A DNA stretch of 64,000 nucleotides from Flammula alnicola (GCA_015499995.1 JADNRV010000031.1:1-64000), one strand, 5' to 3'; shown: positions 20,601 to 33,160, counted from the first letter of the stretch. The notes: generated by a model not told the origin, from the sequence alone. Translations and numbers: made by a program.

Positions 20601-22130
20601 CGCAGATGATGTATTCGAGGCTTGGCTGGCCCTCTCAAAGCTTGTTCCTCTTCTCTGGCAGCCAATCATCAATGACATTGATGAATATTCGGTCAGTCAG
20701 GTTATAGCTTTGTGAGACTTCTTCTAACCTACATATATTCTGCAGAGAACTGTTGAGCATGCGATCAAGAACTTTTTACTCAAAACTGCACAGTGGACGT
20801 GCGCTTGGTTTAACAAATCAAAGTTCCACATTATTTTGCATATACCTGCTCATATTCGCCGATTCGGCCCAGCCATTCTCTTTGCAACAGAGTCTTTCGA
20901 GTCTTTCAATGCAGTGATTCGAGCCAAAAGTGTTCACAGCAATCGGCAGGCCCCTTCTCGTGATATTGCAATGGCATTTGCTCAAGGAAATCGTGTTCGA
21001 CATCTCTTGAGTGGCGGCTATTTTATTCCGGCACATCTTCTCAGTACCCCGCTCAATGAAACATTGCCCCGCCCAGAAATGCTTGTACCGACAAATTGGC
21101 GGACAGTTGGGCCTGGCCCTTTGCATCTTATTCATGCAGACCAAACTGTACAGAATTATCTTGGGCTCTTGGCTGTCGGTGAACGAACCTTGTCTTTGGG
21201 TATTTGTTGTACATACTGTCGTCGTTTCAAAAGCTGACATATCATTTGAATTTTTAGGGAGATGTAAGGCCGACAAACCGCACCCACGCCCTTTCAACCA
21301 AACACTAACGGGCACCAAACTACCCAGTGTATTGGGTGCCTCAGCCGGTCAGCTCTACGTAACAGGAAGAGAAGTCTGCCTGTTGAACGGTGACAAGTGT
21401 GTGGTGGGCCAGCATGTGATCGTTCAACCCCCGCGTCCCAATATGCCTACCTTCATTGCTTGCTTGCGTGAAATCATACAGCAAGTCGGCTCTCAAAACC
21501 ATGATAACTCGAGACCAGATGGCCTTCTCCTTGAAACTGTAGATTCGTCGAACACATCCACCAAATTCCAAATGCCGCGTCTCCAATATCTGAACGAGTG
21601 GTCCTTCGTACCAATCTCAGTGAGTTTCACGCTCTTACTCATCTGATATTGATTTGTTGATATTCTTATAGGATCTGTTATGCACCGTCAACACCCAACA
21701 TGATTGCGACACCAATAAATGTACGACCAGCGGGTTTCGTTATGTTTATCAAGAACGTGTGCGGACCCAGCGTCGAGCGCCAATCGTACAACATATCAAG
21801 AACCCAGATGATCTCATCTTGAATACCGCACAAATGCGCGATGCCATCCACCTCCAAAAATTCCGGATTCCACCTGCTGTATTAGATGAACCTGCTGTCA
21901 TTGATGCCAGTGTTCGCCGTATGATTGACAAGCGAAAGAAGAGCAAGGAGGACACAGAGAAGGAAGCGTCAGGTCAAGCTTCCATGAGGGGTCACAGCAG
22001 GGGCCGTGGCGCACGGGCTCGAGGTCGGGGACGGGGAATAGATAATCCAACACGAGCTCGAGGACATGGTCGTAGTGCTCTGTCTATGCCTGGCGAGCTT
22101 GTTCTTGATTTTTCAGCCTCAAATGTGTGA
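17654..22130 (+). CDS. Transposase-like protein of the outer transposon (1,300 aa, 12 exons)
   Basis: Exons 17654-17678, 17729-18253, 18303-18397, 18448-18681, 18739-19138, 19189-19495, 19547-19967, 20018-20279, 20333-20691, 20746-21199, 21258-21619 and 21672-22130 all join in phase, with no stop. An N-terminal C2H2-like finger is visible (Cys24-x2-Cys27-x13-His41-x5-His47). The core has LPLWMYCDDTSGNMSKKWNE, HNSFLFTLAGLPRE and LGDNPMHSEFACHIGLRGKF with CRSCW. The second half has LDPHEDTPVEILHVVLLGF and a Cys-rich TVNTQHDCDTNKC. The end is an RG-rich tail. This layout is known to me from many multicopy mushroom proteins linked to transposons. I could not assign catalytic DDE residues. Confidence 0.8.
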
Positions 22131-22159
22131 CAATTGTAATGTAAATTTATTAGCTTGGT

Positions 22160-22808
22160 TTAATTCCGAGGATACGAAGGAAATGTAATGTTGTTCTCTT
22201 GAAGAGACTCCTCCAGAGTGCGAATCCACCTGCGTTCACGATACAATTCCTCACACAATAGATCCACACGAGCTCGCAAAGCCTCAACCTCTGTGCGCAC
22301 TTTGCCTTCCACCTGTCTTCGGACATCCTCCTCCACCTCCTTCATATGAAGCTCAACGATACCATGCACCTTCTCAGCAAGTGAAGCAGCCGGGCAAGGA
22401 TTGGGGCCGGTAGTCGAAGGTGAAGAACTTGAGCTAGAGCTCAGAGACTCAGATTGCCGCCCAGATTGCCGCCTTTGCAGTTCAAGATAATTCAACTGTG
22501 ATATACCATGCTCTAAAGAATATGGTCAGTTAGTGATTCTGTCAGAAGAATGGCTGGTTTTATACCCAGGTATGAATCAAGGTGAGGATTCAAGAGGTTC
22601 TCTTCCCACTGCGTATCGGTGGTCTGAGAGTCTAAGATCCCTCCTGCAGCAAAGAGCCTTCAAGAAATCTGTCAGCGATAGTAAAACAAAATAAATAAAA
22701 TATCTACTCAGAAGTCTTGTTGCTTGGTGGGAGAGAACGCAACCGTCTACGTTTCAAGCATGAGTTGGGGGTGTAAGGTGAAGTCGTTTCAAACTCAGAG
22801 TCGGACAT
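22160..22808 (-). CDS. Coiled-coil protein of the outer transposon (181 aa, three exons)
   Basis: Exons 22808-22708, 22657-22566 and 22512-22160 splice in phase. The product starts MSDSEFETTSPYTPNSCLKR with a basic RRRLRSLPP patch, then a Ser-rich linker. It ends in a strong coiled coil (VHGIVELHMKEVEEDVRRQV through VEALRARVDLLCEELYRERR). It is convergent with the transposase-like gene, with only 29 bp between stops, and head to head with the third gene. A role as accessory DNA-binding or dimerising subunit of the transposon is inference. Confidence 0.7.
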
Positions 22809-23083
22809 TCTAGTTGATCAGCGGATCAGGCCCAGGAGGGATTTTTCTTCTTGACATTCACCCTCTTATACCAATTTCCAACACTGACCACCACTCCAGA
22901 TCGCGTTGCGTCGGCGGTCACGTCCACGCGCCGTTGATTTGCATTCAACAAAACGGAAAAGCAGCACAGCTTCTTGGCGAGACTATAAAAGCCCGGGGAT
23001 CATCACAGTGGCCGCTGGTGCGTCTGTTCAAGTTGTCCCCCCTCACTCTGTCCTGTGCTGCTTCGCCAGGCACCCATCTTGCC
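22809..23083. promoter_or_regulatory. Divergent promoter of the transposon's second and third genes
   Basis: 275 bp separate the two ATGs. A TATAAAA sequence at about 22984 faces the third gene, roughly 100 bp before its ATG. Confidence 0.45.
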
Positions 23084-24806
23084 ATGTCCGGTCCTTATGA
23101 CTTTCCTTCAGGGGATCCATCAGTGTCCAGTTCTTCATCCAACTCCTGGGCTTCGAGTCCGCCCTCGCAGTCTTCAAGTTTGCCACCAACTGATCAAGCC
23201 CAAGACCCAGCCTGACCTAGCTTTATCGAGCAGCTTGGCCTTCAGTTTGCATTGAACGAGGACCAAGTCTCAATTCTCCATGGCCTTTATCAGGTATGCA
23301 CACTTTTTCGCCCCTGTTTTGATTTTATATAATGTTATCTTCCTTGAAGCTTGGGTCATCGCTGCCCGGTAGCCTTAGCCCAGCAGATCTCATGACCAGG
23401 GTGTTTGCTGTTGCATGCCAATATGCAGTGGAACAACGGATTCTGTTTGCTCTTCGCACTCCATCACTGACACCTGGCGCCTCTTCGAATGTTGACCTGA
23501 AAGGTGTTGTCGACGAAATCACCATTCGTCTTGACAAGTCTTTCCAGTTAACCAAAGATCAAAAGGTAAGCTTTTGTTCTTCTTACTTGACATACTAACC
23601 ACATAACTTTCACTGTCAGGCAAACATTCGACGACTGTGTCAAGAGCAAATTTACAAGCCCACTCGGACAGCTTTCAAGGACCTTCATGTCGATGTTCTG
23701 GTACATTTCTCAAGTCTTTTGCTCTCTGACTCTACGATTTTCTCATTCTTTTTCTTTAGAAAAAGCTTCGTGAAAATCCTGCACAATATGACTTACAGAA
23801 TGTGTTTGGAATCGGGAAACCTTCCCGCGAGGCCCAAGTCGCATCGGAAACCAAAAGGGTTGCATCGGGTGTACGAAATGTTTTTCGTTCAGACGTAAGC
23901 AAGCTCATCTTGACCTCTTGACTTGAACTAATCAATTATAACTAGATTCGAGATGGGATCATCGGCGAACACCAGGTTTCACTGAAGAAATTCACAGCTG
24001 ATTGTAATGAGCGCTACCGTCGGGGAACAACATCTTTAAGCAGCACCGAACAAGGCTACCTTGTCCATAATACTTTGTTGGTAAGTCCAAGATATACATT
24101 TTATTTTTTATCATGAACCACTTTCAATTTAACAGCGTCGCTTTGCTTTCGAGAACAAGGAACTGTTGGTGGTAGACGAAGCCGATGTCGTTGAGGACGA
24201 TGAAAGGTCTTCAAAGTGCACACGGTCTGGTCTTCCCAAGAGCCAAGGCCGTAAGCGGAATGGCACTGATTTCTGGTCGCGGGTGGATCGCTGGTTCGAG
24301 GAAGCAAAAGAAGAACACGGAAATGATTTTACCAGTGAGGCATGGAGAACGTAAGTCATGCCTTTTCATTGTCACCACAGTATCTAACGTAAATGTGTAG
24401 CTATATTGAAGAAAGCATTATATCTGATGATGGGAGATACGAAGTCTTTCAAGGACAGGACAGCGCCCACTCGTCCATGTTCACTTTCACAAGCAGGCCA
24501 ACACCCCGATGCCGCCCGCCACCCCATGGTCTCAGCATGCTTCCACATTGGGTCCATCACAGCCAGGCCACTCCTCGACAACATTGCAGCCCAGCATTCA
24601 CACCCCACATTCATTTCCTGGAGGAATGTCGATGCAGTCTCTGGTGCACGGCTATGTTGCATCTCAAAGATCTGTTTGATTTTGTGACGAATTCTCACCA
24701 TTATTTTTTCTATTCTTTAGTCTATATCTCACTTAAAGTATCATACAGCTTGAATAAATCTTCCTGTCAATTGAAACCATTCCACAGATTTAAGAATGAG
24801 TGTTGA
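23084..24806 (+). pseudogene. Third gene of the outer transposon, interrupted by an in-frame TGA
   Basis: Exons 23084-23293, 23350-23565, 23620-23700, 23760-23894, 23946-24080, 24136-24350 and 24401-24806 keep one phase throughout (466 codons), except for a TGA at 23213-23215 in exon 1. Before the stop there is a Ser/Pro-rich stretch; after it come FIEQLGLQFALNEDQVSILH, ITIRLDKSFQLTKDQK and the basic IGKPSREAQVASETKRVASG. All six introns have good ends, so the decay is recent or the stop is bypassed. No intron that removes the TGA keeps phase. The last exon's end is uncertain. The family is unknown to me. Confidence 0.6.
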
Positions 24807-25905
24807 ATGAACCTTCTGTGAGAGCAACTCCGAGCGCGCTCAGGCCTTGAACAAAATATTCGATTTTACCGTATTTATAACTGTTTATTTCTGAGGCTTG
24901 GTTCACGACGCAGAATTTTTCTGTTGCTCATCGATTCTTCACCTCTGTCGATTTCCATCCTTTGGCGCTCCCCTGATTCTGTGCGCTGACCATATAGGCT
25001 CTATGCCATATGGTAGGTCAGAGATCCATTGGGTCGTACCTTTTCTTTGCATTGAATCTATGATTTCTGATCCTGTGTACTGTGTCTCACCACAGGCACT
25101 ACGGCAGGTGAAGAATTCTTCGGAGACCGTGCATGCCATTCCTCTACCCCTCTCAACTTCAACTTCTTCTCTTTCTACCCACCCACTCCTGTTGTGGCAT
25201 GATGTTGTTCATGACAGCTCTCCGTGATTGTAATGTACAATCAATTTTCCATTTTGTTGGAAACCACGTTGAGTGGCACGGAGCAGCACCTGTATTTTGT
25301 ACGATTTCTTCATCTTACCCCTCCTTTCCACAGATTCTTATCCACAGGCCTTAAATATGGTATGTTCTCAGATCCCAGCCATCACGGCTTCGCCATGGGC
25401 TGTTTCTCACCCTTCTCTGCAGATTGCCCTTTGCTTGCAAAATCTGTCGGCATCCATCAGTATCACATTCAAGCAACCGGGCGACTGTCCGCATTGCTTC
25501 AAGAGCCCTCGCTCTCGCTCATTCATGGTTGTTGGAATTGATCCTTGAGGTTAGAAGTTGGGAGGGAGATAATCATTTTTCGTGTTCTTTTGCTTCACTT
25601 TGCTGTCGTTTATTATGTATCTTATATATTGTCTGCAAATCAACATTTTCTTTGATTCTATTCAAACGTGCTAGCGAAGGAAATTTGAAAGTGGTGCAGC
25701 CATATTAGCAAGCAGAGTGAATTTCTGCAACTGCGATGCACGGAGAATGTTTGAACACCGTGCAAATTTGACTTGCACAAGATTTAAAGGCTGGCGTGAT
25801 AAACGGAAGCCGGCAAATTAGACTTTCAGGAAATTTCAAATTCTGTTTGCACGAAACTCATCGGTCACGCAATCTAGTTTTTTTCAATTCAGCGACCCGG
25901 CCGTG
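24807..25905. other. 3' non-coding part of the outer transposon
   Basis: No spliced or long frame stands out. CT-rich stretches (25130-25200, 25300-25400) give spurious frames. It ends at the right terminal inverted repeat. Confidence 0.5.
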
Positions 25906-26017
25906 TAAGAATCTGGGATTTGGAAACACCGGCGTCGTGCACCGGCGGTGTCGACGGCGGCAACCCCCGAAGATTTTTTTGGGTCACCATAATCGTGAGA
26001 ACACAGAATCACAGAAT
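25906..26017 (-). repeat. Right terminal inverted repeat of the outer transposon
   Basis: Reverse complement of 11396-11507. Just inside it (25897-25905), CCGGCCGTG pairs with CACGGCTGG found at 17386, confirming that 17384 onward is the displaced continuation of the left end. Confidence 0.9.
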
Positions 26018-27315
26018 CGTTGCACGAATCTCCTCCGGAGGAGAATTCACTAGCACATTCTCATTTAAAGGCTCAACGTTCATCAATACAAATACCAGTT
26101 CCTATTCCGAGTGCAATGGATGGCCTTCTTCAGTGCTATATGAGCAGATCTTCTCGTCAAGCAAAGAAACATGCCCTCTGCATCAAAATCAAATTTCTCC
26201 CGGGCTCTTCAAGTTCTGAAATTCTCATGCTGATCCGAATGACTATCTTTCATGGAAGAAGTCGCTAAGGAGGCCGATTATGTGATTTCTGCCATTGATG
26301 ACTCGGAGCTCATGGCAGCAGGAAGATTTGCTGAACTGGATCAGCTGATTAAAAATGCAAAGGAGTCTTCTTAATTCACATCCTTTATCACCCTAGCTTC
26401 TTAAATTCCCCTAATTTACTATACAACATTGTAATCTACTGTCTGTATCTAATCTATCACTCATCAGTTTCCCCACAACGTACCAAATCCACTATATCTC
26501 ACCAGACGGAAACAACTAGGCGGCAATCACCGACCTCGCGAGTGACCTCGACTTGTTCGAGGTGTCCATGTCACTCCGCCTCGCCTCACTATGTATGGGG
26601 ACAACACTATTGTTGACAAGTACATGTCATAGCCGTGGCCGCTGTTATTGGTGCACGCTTGCACGGACCGACGGCTCTGAGTCCCTCGGCCAAATATACT
26701 ACTACTATATAGCACTTCGACTGCGCTCACGCTTACTAGTTCCTTCAAGAAAAGATTATAATTGTAAGTAGAGTTAATGAAAATCTAACTTGGTCAAAAT
26801 ACTCTAGCTACATGTGTGAGTAGTAACAATAAACGGATAGCTCTAATGCTACATGTCAAGAACTGGAAATACAATTTTGAATATGTAACACGATACATGC
26901 CGAATAGTTACAGTTGCCCAAAGGATACAACAGTAACCAAGAGCTGACAACAAGAACAAAACTCGGCGAGACAATAATGTAGATAGCGTCCTGGGGATGT
27001 AGCAAGTCCAGGGAGGAATATGATGCGATAAATATTGCCCAGCGATAGCCTCTGATAACGTGAAATCTTCGAGAACAGAGCCCGAACAAACCAAGACGAA
27101 AATACAGTCGGATGCAAGAAAGAGGTAAGAACGATCCAAAATAACGTGGAGATGATACCCATTAGTAGTCGGCGGCATCATAGTAGGAATGCAGGTTGAA
27201 GAGGATGCGTATGGGGTCGGAGACCAGGATATAGATATAAGATGCAGGGATTAAAAAGCAATTCGAAAGGATGGTGGAACGGGAGCGTTGGGCACATTGT
27301 CGAATGGTTAGGCAA
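26018..27315. other. Flank of the transposon and 3' region of the Smr gene
   Basis: A short frame at 26251-26373 (MEEVAKEADYVISAIDDSEL, then GRFAELDQLIKNAKESS) and a Lys/Ser-rich frame at 26020-26268 may be the remains of a gene, but I cannot join them confidently. From 26380 to 27315 nothing is supported; overlapping minus frames there are probably 3' untranslated DNA. Confidence 0.35.
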
Positions 27316-29500
27316 TTACGTCCGTCGCTGACGCACAATTAAGCCGCCATCCCACGCGCCAACGACCCAGCCGTCTTCGATAAGTGCTTTCCGTACAGCG
27401 GGTTTCAGAACACCAACTTGGTTCACGGAATGCGTTCCACGACCAGTAATGATTTTCATTGGTTTTGCTTTTTTGAGTTTTTTGCCGAGATGATGAAGAT
27501 ATCGCACAAGGGTCGCATGTAAGATTTGAAACAGACAATGTATTGACAGAGGAGCAAGAACGACAGAGTGACCAAGCGGAAAAGAATAGAAGTTCTGAGT
27601 GAAATTCCAAACAAGACAGCATCAACATACCTTGTGATATGGACGATGCTTCGCCATTTAGGATCTCCTTGATTATCACGATCGCTTCCACCACTGTGGT
27701 GCCATGCAGATCCACAGTATCACTGTTTCCAGAATTTGTCCTACATGAGGGCGATCAGACGCTGTAAAAGATAGGAAACCGAGTAAATCACCTCTTAGCA
27801 TGGACCATGGCGCGAGCAGCATTCAACGCTTCTTGCCGTGCAACTTCCTGGAATTCTCTCGCCTGCACAAGAAAGTCTAGTTAGATCAAGGGCAAAGATA
27901 AAAGTAAATCCACATACCCGTTCCGCGAAATAAAAAGCAACTTCTCCTCCTCGTGTTTTCGCGTTGCCCTTCTGCCACATCCTGGACGCCTCCCGGAGCG
28001 CTTCGTTCCTCTTCCGCATCGTCTCGCCCATCTGACGTCTGAAGTCATTCGCGTCGGAATCTACTCTCCCTCCCTTGGACCCAAAAGCCCGACTTGTCTT
28101 CATCCCATTCACGTCACGCGTGTATGCTGGAATGTGGTGGGCGAGAGGATGGGGACCACGATCGACACGCTTTCGCTGCGGAACGGCCTGCCATTCGTAC
28201 GGGCTAGGCTTTTCACGAGAGGAAAATTGTGGAGGGGGCTTTTGCTTGACTTTCGGGAGTGGCGGCGGTTGGATAGGAGGCGGACTGGACGGAAGCCTGC
28301 TCCTGGAGATTGTGAGACTCTCGTTCTCTATTTGCCAAGGCTGCGTGGGCTGCTGGTGATAAACTCCCAAATCGGCATTCAAATCGAGGTCGCGAAGAAG
28401 GTTGACAATATCAAGAGAATCGTCCCCTCTGCCCTGCGTGACAGAAACAGCCAGTTGGACGTCTGAGATTATGCGAGAACGGTGCTCTTCGTCACTGTTT
28501 TCGTATTCGGGCATGATGACGTCCAGAAGGTTGAAGAGAACCGTCGTGTGGCCGTCTGAATCTCCTGTGGGCTTCTCGCAAAGAGACGCGAGGGCGACAC
28601 GAAGTGCATCGTAGGGTGTGGCATGCTCCGGAGAGTGAAAAAAAGATTGGAAAGTAGATGGAGGGTGCGGGGGAAGCAAGTTGGAGAGGTACTCTGAGAG
28701 GGACGATATCTGCGTCCAAGGATCGGCAGTGGGTGCACTTGTAGGTTGCTTGATGTTCAACCCATGTGTTTTAGAGTGCAAATGGTGGACTTGGTGCTGT
28801 TGTCGAATATCGGCCAGGGCGATTTTCTTTGGCCGAGGTTGGGCCTTTCTTTTCACCACCTTCGCCTGGGATACCTTCTTTTTGGTCTCCACTGTCTCCC
28901 AATCATTGTCATCCGGAATCTCGGAGTAGGTTTCATCGTCTTCCAATCCATCGAAGCCTCTTTCTTCCAGCTCGCGGATCGACTCTTCCGTTAGGATACC
29001 GGCTACAATGTCCCACATATCCGTTCCCTCTTTCTCAGCATTCTCCAAGGCTTGGTTCAACCTTGCCTTCGGTATTTCGGGCAAGGCAGCTTGCAGGAAT
29101 CCTAATGGCGAGCTAAACGATTGCGATGAAGACACTGAAGACCCGGAAGTTCCTCCCATGTTTTCCGAACCATTGTCAAGTGTGGTCCAGCTTGAGATCG
29201 TCTCATCGAACTGGGAAGTCAGTTGCACATCAGAAAATTCTGACAGTTGTGCTTCTTCCGCCTGCAAGGAGAGAGCGCTAAGGGTTGAGCGCAGTGCATC
29301 GATCTGGTGTTCCGTCGGAGTAATCGTGTTCCCCTCGATGTCTGATTCAATTTCAACGAGCAACGCGGCTAGTAAAGACGAATCGAGAGTCGGACAAAAT
29401 TCTCTCTTTCGAACACAGTCAGATAGTTGAATTCATCTAGGAACTGCGATTAAAGTACCTCCAAAGAATCAAAAAGAGTTTTCCTCGTTTGTGTATTCAT
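27316..29500 (-). CDS. CUE-like / DUF1771 / Smr domain protein (620 aa, five exons)
   Basis: Exons 29500-29459, 29405-27918, 27862-27792, 27740-27631 and 27467-27316 splice in phase. CUE-like segments lie near residues 15-40 (EFCPTLDSSLLAALLVEIE) and about 125-165 (GFLQAALPEIPKARLNQALE). A long Pro/Ser-rich linker follows. DUF1771 begins near residue 460 (MRKRNEALREASRMWQKGNA) and the C-terminal Smr domain carries VDLHGTTVVEAI, ITGRGTHS and DGGLIVRQ. Smr domains with this DUF1771 partner are nucleases or nucleic-acid binders, as in yeast Cue2, which cuts mRNA on stalled ribosomes. The same domain order suggests a no-go-decay role, by homology only. Confidence 0.88.
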
Positions 29501-29782
29501 CGTGTTGATTTCAGACTGCGCAAAAATTTATAGTTTGTGAAGAGAGGTATGTAGATGAAAGTTGTTGAAATCATAAACATGGCAAGTGCTACTGGACTGA
29601 TCATGACTGAGGATGATTTGTAAATTGTCGGAAGAGTGTCGTGACATCAACCACGTGCTGTTATTGTCACGTTAACGTGATACTGTTGAACTTCGTTCTC
29701 GTTCCACGCGCCGTGAATGTACCATCATGATTCATAGTCCGAACACTCCTATAGGATAACCTCTCCTCTCTATTTCAGAGGC

Positions 29783-32343
29783 ATGGCTTCTGCTAGGTCC
29801 GCATCATCTATACCAATAACCGACACACCTCTGAAGAGGAATGCATCTGCATCGGGCGTATTTATCAACGGTACCCTCGACGACCAGAGGCAGGCTGTCA
29901 TGAGCGACCTAGGCAACATCCCAGAAGTCACGGTTGACTTTATGCTGGATCATATCATTCCAGACTCAGGTGTAAACGTTGAAGCCACGAAGAAAGCCCT
30001 CGAACGGGACGACGTTTTGCTGGATTCTGGGTGGCAAATATTCAATGGTGTCATGCCCAAGAATTTCAAAGAGCCCGAGCAGGAGGTGTTTGCCAAAATG
30101 GCAACCATATACGAACAAATACTTGCTTGTACCATGTTTCGGAGTGGACGGTTTCGTGCGGGATGCCGTCCCTCTCCCGTCTTGAAGTTGGGGACGTGTC
30201 CAGACATTGCACCGATCTCGCCGACAAACGTTAGGACCCGCCCTGATGGCTGTGGTCAGCTGGTATCCGATCATCCAACCCACACCGCTCAAGCGCAACA
30301 CTCTAGCGCCATCAAAGGGCAATACCATTGGTTTAACATCGCGTACGTGGAGGAATATAAGAAGAAAAATACGAAAGATGATCTGAGCGATGTATGTTCC
30401 TTTTTTCCCGCCAAGTCCGTTAACTTATCCATTCCCAGAATGTGTTGAAAATACTATGGAGTTTGCACCATATGATGAACATCGATCATCGGCGCAGGTT
30501 TGCTTTTGGTGTCACAATCGAGAATACCGATACGAGGGTTTGGTTTTGCTGCCGCCAGATCGTCTTCGTAACCCGGCCTTTTGATTTCATGAACGTGAGT
30601 GCAATCATTCTTTACCCCCCCTCCAATGTATTTAATTACACACTTTAGGAGCCTGCGATACTCATTCGACTCGTATCATCCCTAGCGTACGCAGATACTA
30701 CGCAATTGGGCTACGATCCGACAATGAAACTGGTCTGGAAGAATAAGACGTGGAATTATAGGATCGCTATGGCGGGGAAAGACAACGCAGGGGAAACTAT
30801 CTCCAAGACATACGAGACGACCAGCCTCATTTCTGACACATCGTTCAATATCCGTGGTCGCGCGACCCGTGTTTACGAGGCTTATGATGTCGAAATACCA
30901 GGCACGCTAGTGGTGCTCAAGGATTCATGGGTGGACGGCAATCGCCCTAGAGAGGCCGACACTCTCGCCACAATCTTGGAAGGGGCATCCGACGAAGAAA
31001 TGGCCTTGTTCTTAACCGTGCTTCACCATGGCGTCGTCATGATTGATGGTAAGGAGGATCTCACACAAGATCTCCTCATGCGCGGTCACGTGGTTAGCAT
31101 CGACCATCTTTTCGAAGCGGAGGGTATCTTGGAAGAGGACGACACCGGGTCTCAAATGGCGACACTGTTGGAGGAACTGCATATGAACGATTATGATGAT
31201 GATGGACCTGAAGCTTCAAGTGAGGTTTATAGCGTCCACGATACTGCGCAGACCACGACTGTACACAAAGCCGGACTCTTTAAACTTAACCAATCCTCGC
31301 AGCCAAAATCGCGCACTGGTACAAGGTCTAGTTCGGCTTCGGCTACCTCAACTGACGTTATTCCCCATGCCAATCATTCTAAAATGGGCAAACCTCGTGT
31401 ATATGCTCCCAAGGCTCATTATCGCCTCGTTTTCAAGGAGAGGGGGTCCTCCCTACACCACATCGCCTTCGATCGCCAGGCGCGACTGCCTCTCCTTATG
31501 CATGCTATGCGTGATATTATTCAAGGTCAGGTGATTTTCGTACTTCGCATCGAGTCTTACTCACGCAAAGATTTGTTTAGCTTTAAGCGTTATGTCGAGG
31601 AAAGGATATGTGCACCGAGACATCAGTACCGGGAATATCATCATGTACGAGGGACGCGCAAGATTGGCCGATCTAGAATTTGCCAAGGAATATGGGACTG
31701 GTACATTGAATAACGTCCGCACCGTAAGTGCACTTCTGCCCAAAAATTCAGTGTTTTAAATTTCTTCGACATATAGGGTACCTTCAATTTTATGGCCGTC
31801 GAGGTGGAAAAGGATGCATATCATTACAATTCTGCGGTCCAATTTTTTCATAATCCTCTGCATGACCTTGAATCCCTTTGGTGGGTCGGCGTCTGGTTCA
31901 TGTTCTGGCATTACTCCCCGAACGCTGCCCTGCTCACGCCTGTAATACAAACGCACCTCGACGCTGTCGAACAAATTGGACTGACGCTATTCCCGAATCA
32001 CTTCACCACCGAAAAGCACCGACTGGAAGAAGTTATGGTGAAAAAAAAGTTTATCAGCCATCCTTGGACTCACTTTGTCAAGGGCATTCAAATCTTTTAC
32101 GCTCGACTCGAGAGGTTCAGGGTCGAACTCAGCAAACATTATACGCAATCAGAGAAATCCTTCCCCATCAATCGCTCGTACTTTACCACGGATCTCCATC
32201 ATACATTTCGTGATTTCTTTGACGAACAGCGACGAGGCGCTATCGACGATGTTCAACTCTGGCCCTTACAATACATCCGGGAACAACATATACCATACTT
32301 GCAGCACTTGCGCGACAAAGAGAAGGCAACTACTGGCAGGTAG
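29783..32343 (+). CDS. FunK1 fungal protein kinase (783 aa, five exons)
   Basis: Exons 29783-30391, 30439-30594, 30649-31525, 31581-31723 and 31777-32343 join in phase. The N-terminal half holds the family's lead-in (RTRPDGCGQL, KILWSLHHMMNIDHRRRFAF, IENTDTRVWFC). The kinase part has RGRATRVYEA, VVLKDSW (ATP lysine region), the catalytic loop VHRDISTGNI (about residues 557-566) and ADLEFAKE in place of DFG. C-terminally GTFNFMAVEV and HNPLHDLESLWW are FunK1 hallmarks. The family has expanded in mushrooms and may act in multicellular development; substrates are unknown. A Ser/Thr-rich insert of about 80 residues precedes KPRVYAPKAHYRLVFKE. Confidence 0.92.
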
Positions 32344-33160
32344 CCAAGGTAGGGAACGCTGTTCGATGATGGCTATTGATCCGACACATGAGAATAGGCC
32401 AGATTCTGGGATGTACCGTTTGTGGCTCGTGTGATGGATGGAAGGATTTTCTCGTTTTTTGTAAAGTCTACTAGTTTTTCTCCGCTTTTTATTTTCTGCG
32501 CCTTCGATCTATTGATCTGTACCTCCTCGCATCCTCAGTCTATGTAACCTCATATATGTCAAATATATTTTCCCTTAATTACCGGCGTAGAGTGGTCTAA
32601 CAGGGAACACTTTTTGACATTCTCCTTTATGATCCCGGCTTCTCGGAAGGAGACGGAAATGCTTGGATTTGCAACTGGCCATAAAATGTCGGCTGAGAGT
32701 TTGGCCCAGGCCCCAGAGAGTTGTTTATATTCCGGCGAATTTCCGCTTCATACTCTCCGGCGCTTAAATAAATTCGAAACACACGACCAAGCAAACATAG
32801 CTGTGGGCAAGGCACACCATCGATTTAAATCCTGCACAGGACAACACCCTCAACCCACTACGCTAAGGGATCGAGGACCAATCTCTCTGAACCTTCATTT
32901 TATTTCGCATGGTTAAAGCTTTAAAAGGATAGTCACAGGAAAGATCAATCTGAAAACATGGATATCGTAATCTATCGCACTTGTAAATAAGAAATTATTA
33001 AAAGGGCAGTAAATGCCAATGCAAAAAGAATGTGGACATCGAGACGCAGAGTTCAATACCAGTACCCAGCTGGAATGTCCAGCTCTTCGAGTTTATGCCC
33101 GGAAAAAAGGGTCGAATCACGTTTTTAGAAGTAGGAGCTGCAGGAACGTCTCTATCCCAT
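32344..33160. other. Intergenic DNA with a tRNA-like promoter motif
   Basis: Read on the minus strand, 32815-32885 has TAGCGTAGTGGG (fits a tRNA A-box) and, about 35 nt later, GATTTAAATCG (a weak B-box). No cloverleaf closes, so this is at most an old SINE or coincidence. The rest holds no gene. Confidence 0.3.

Larger units (their letters stand above)
11396..26017 (+). mobile_element. Large three-gene DNA transposon (outer element)
   Basis: 112 bp at 11396-11507 is the perfect reverse complement of 25906-26017, and the similarity continues a few bases further once an insertion is removed (17384 onwards). Between these ends lie a 1,300-aa transposase-like gene, a coiled-coil gene and a third gene with one stop. 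Without the 5,876-bp inner element and its duplicated TA, the outer element is about 8.74 kb. Genes of the first type recur many times in mushroom genomes (recalled, not searched). Superfamily is uncertain; a CACTA/Plavaka-like affinity is possible. No target duplication could be defined at the outer ends (flanks TATTC and CGTTG). Confidence 0.8.

Noticed and set aside
26849..27181. 110-codon minus frame downstream of the Smr gene
   Set aside because: Three overlapping frames, no splice signals and no conserved motifs; most likely 3' untranslated DNA.
28134..28466. Plus-strand frames across the Smr gene
   Set aside because: Antisense shadows of a long minus-strand exon whose translation shows conserved domains.
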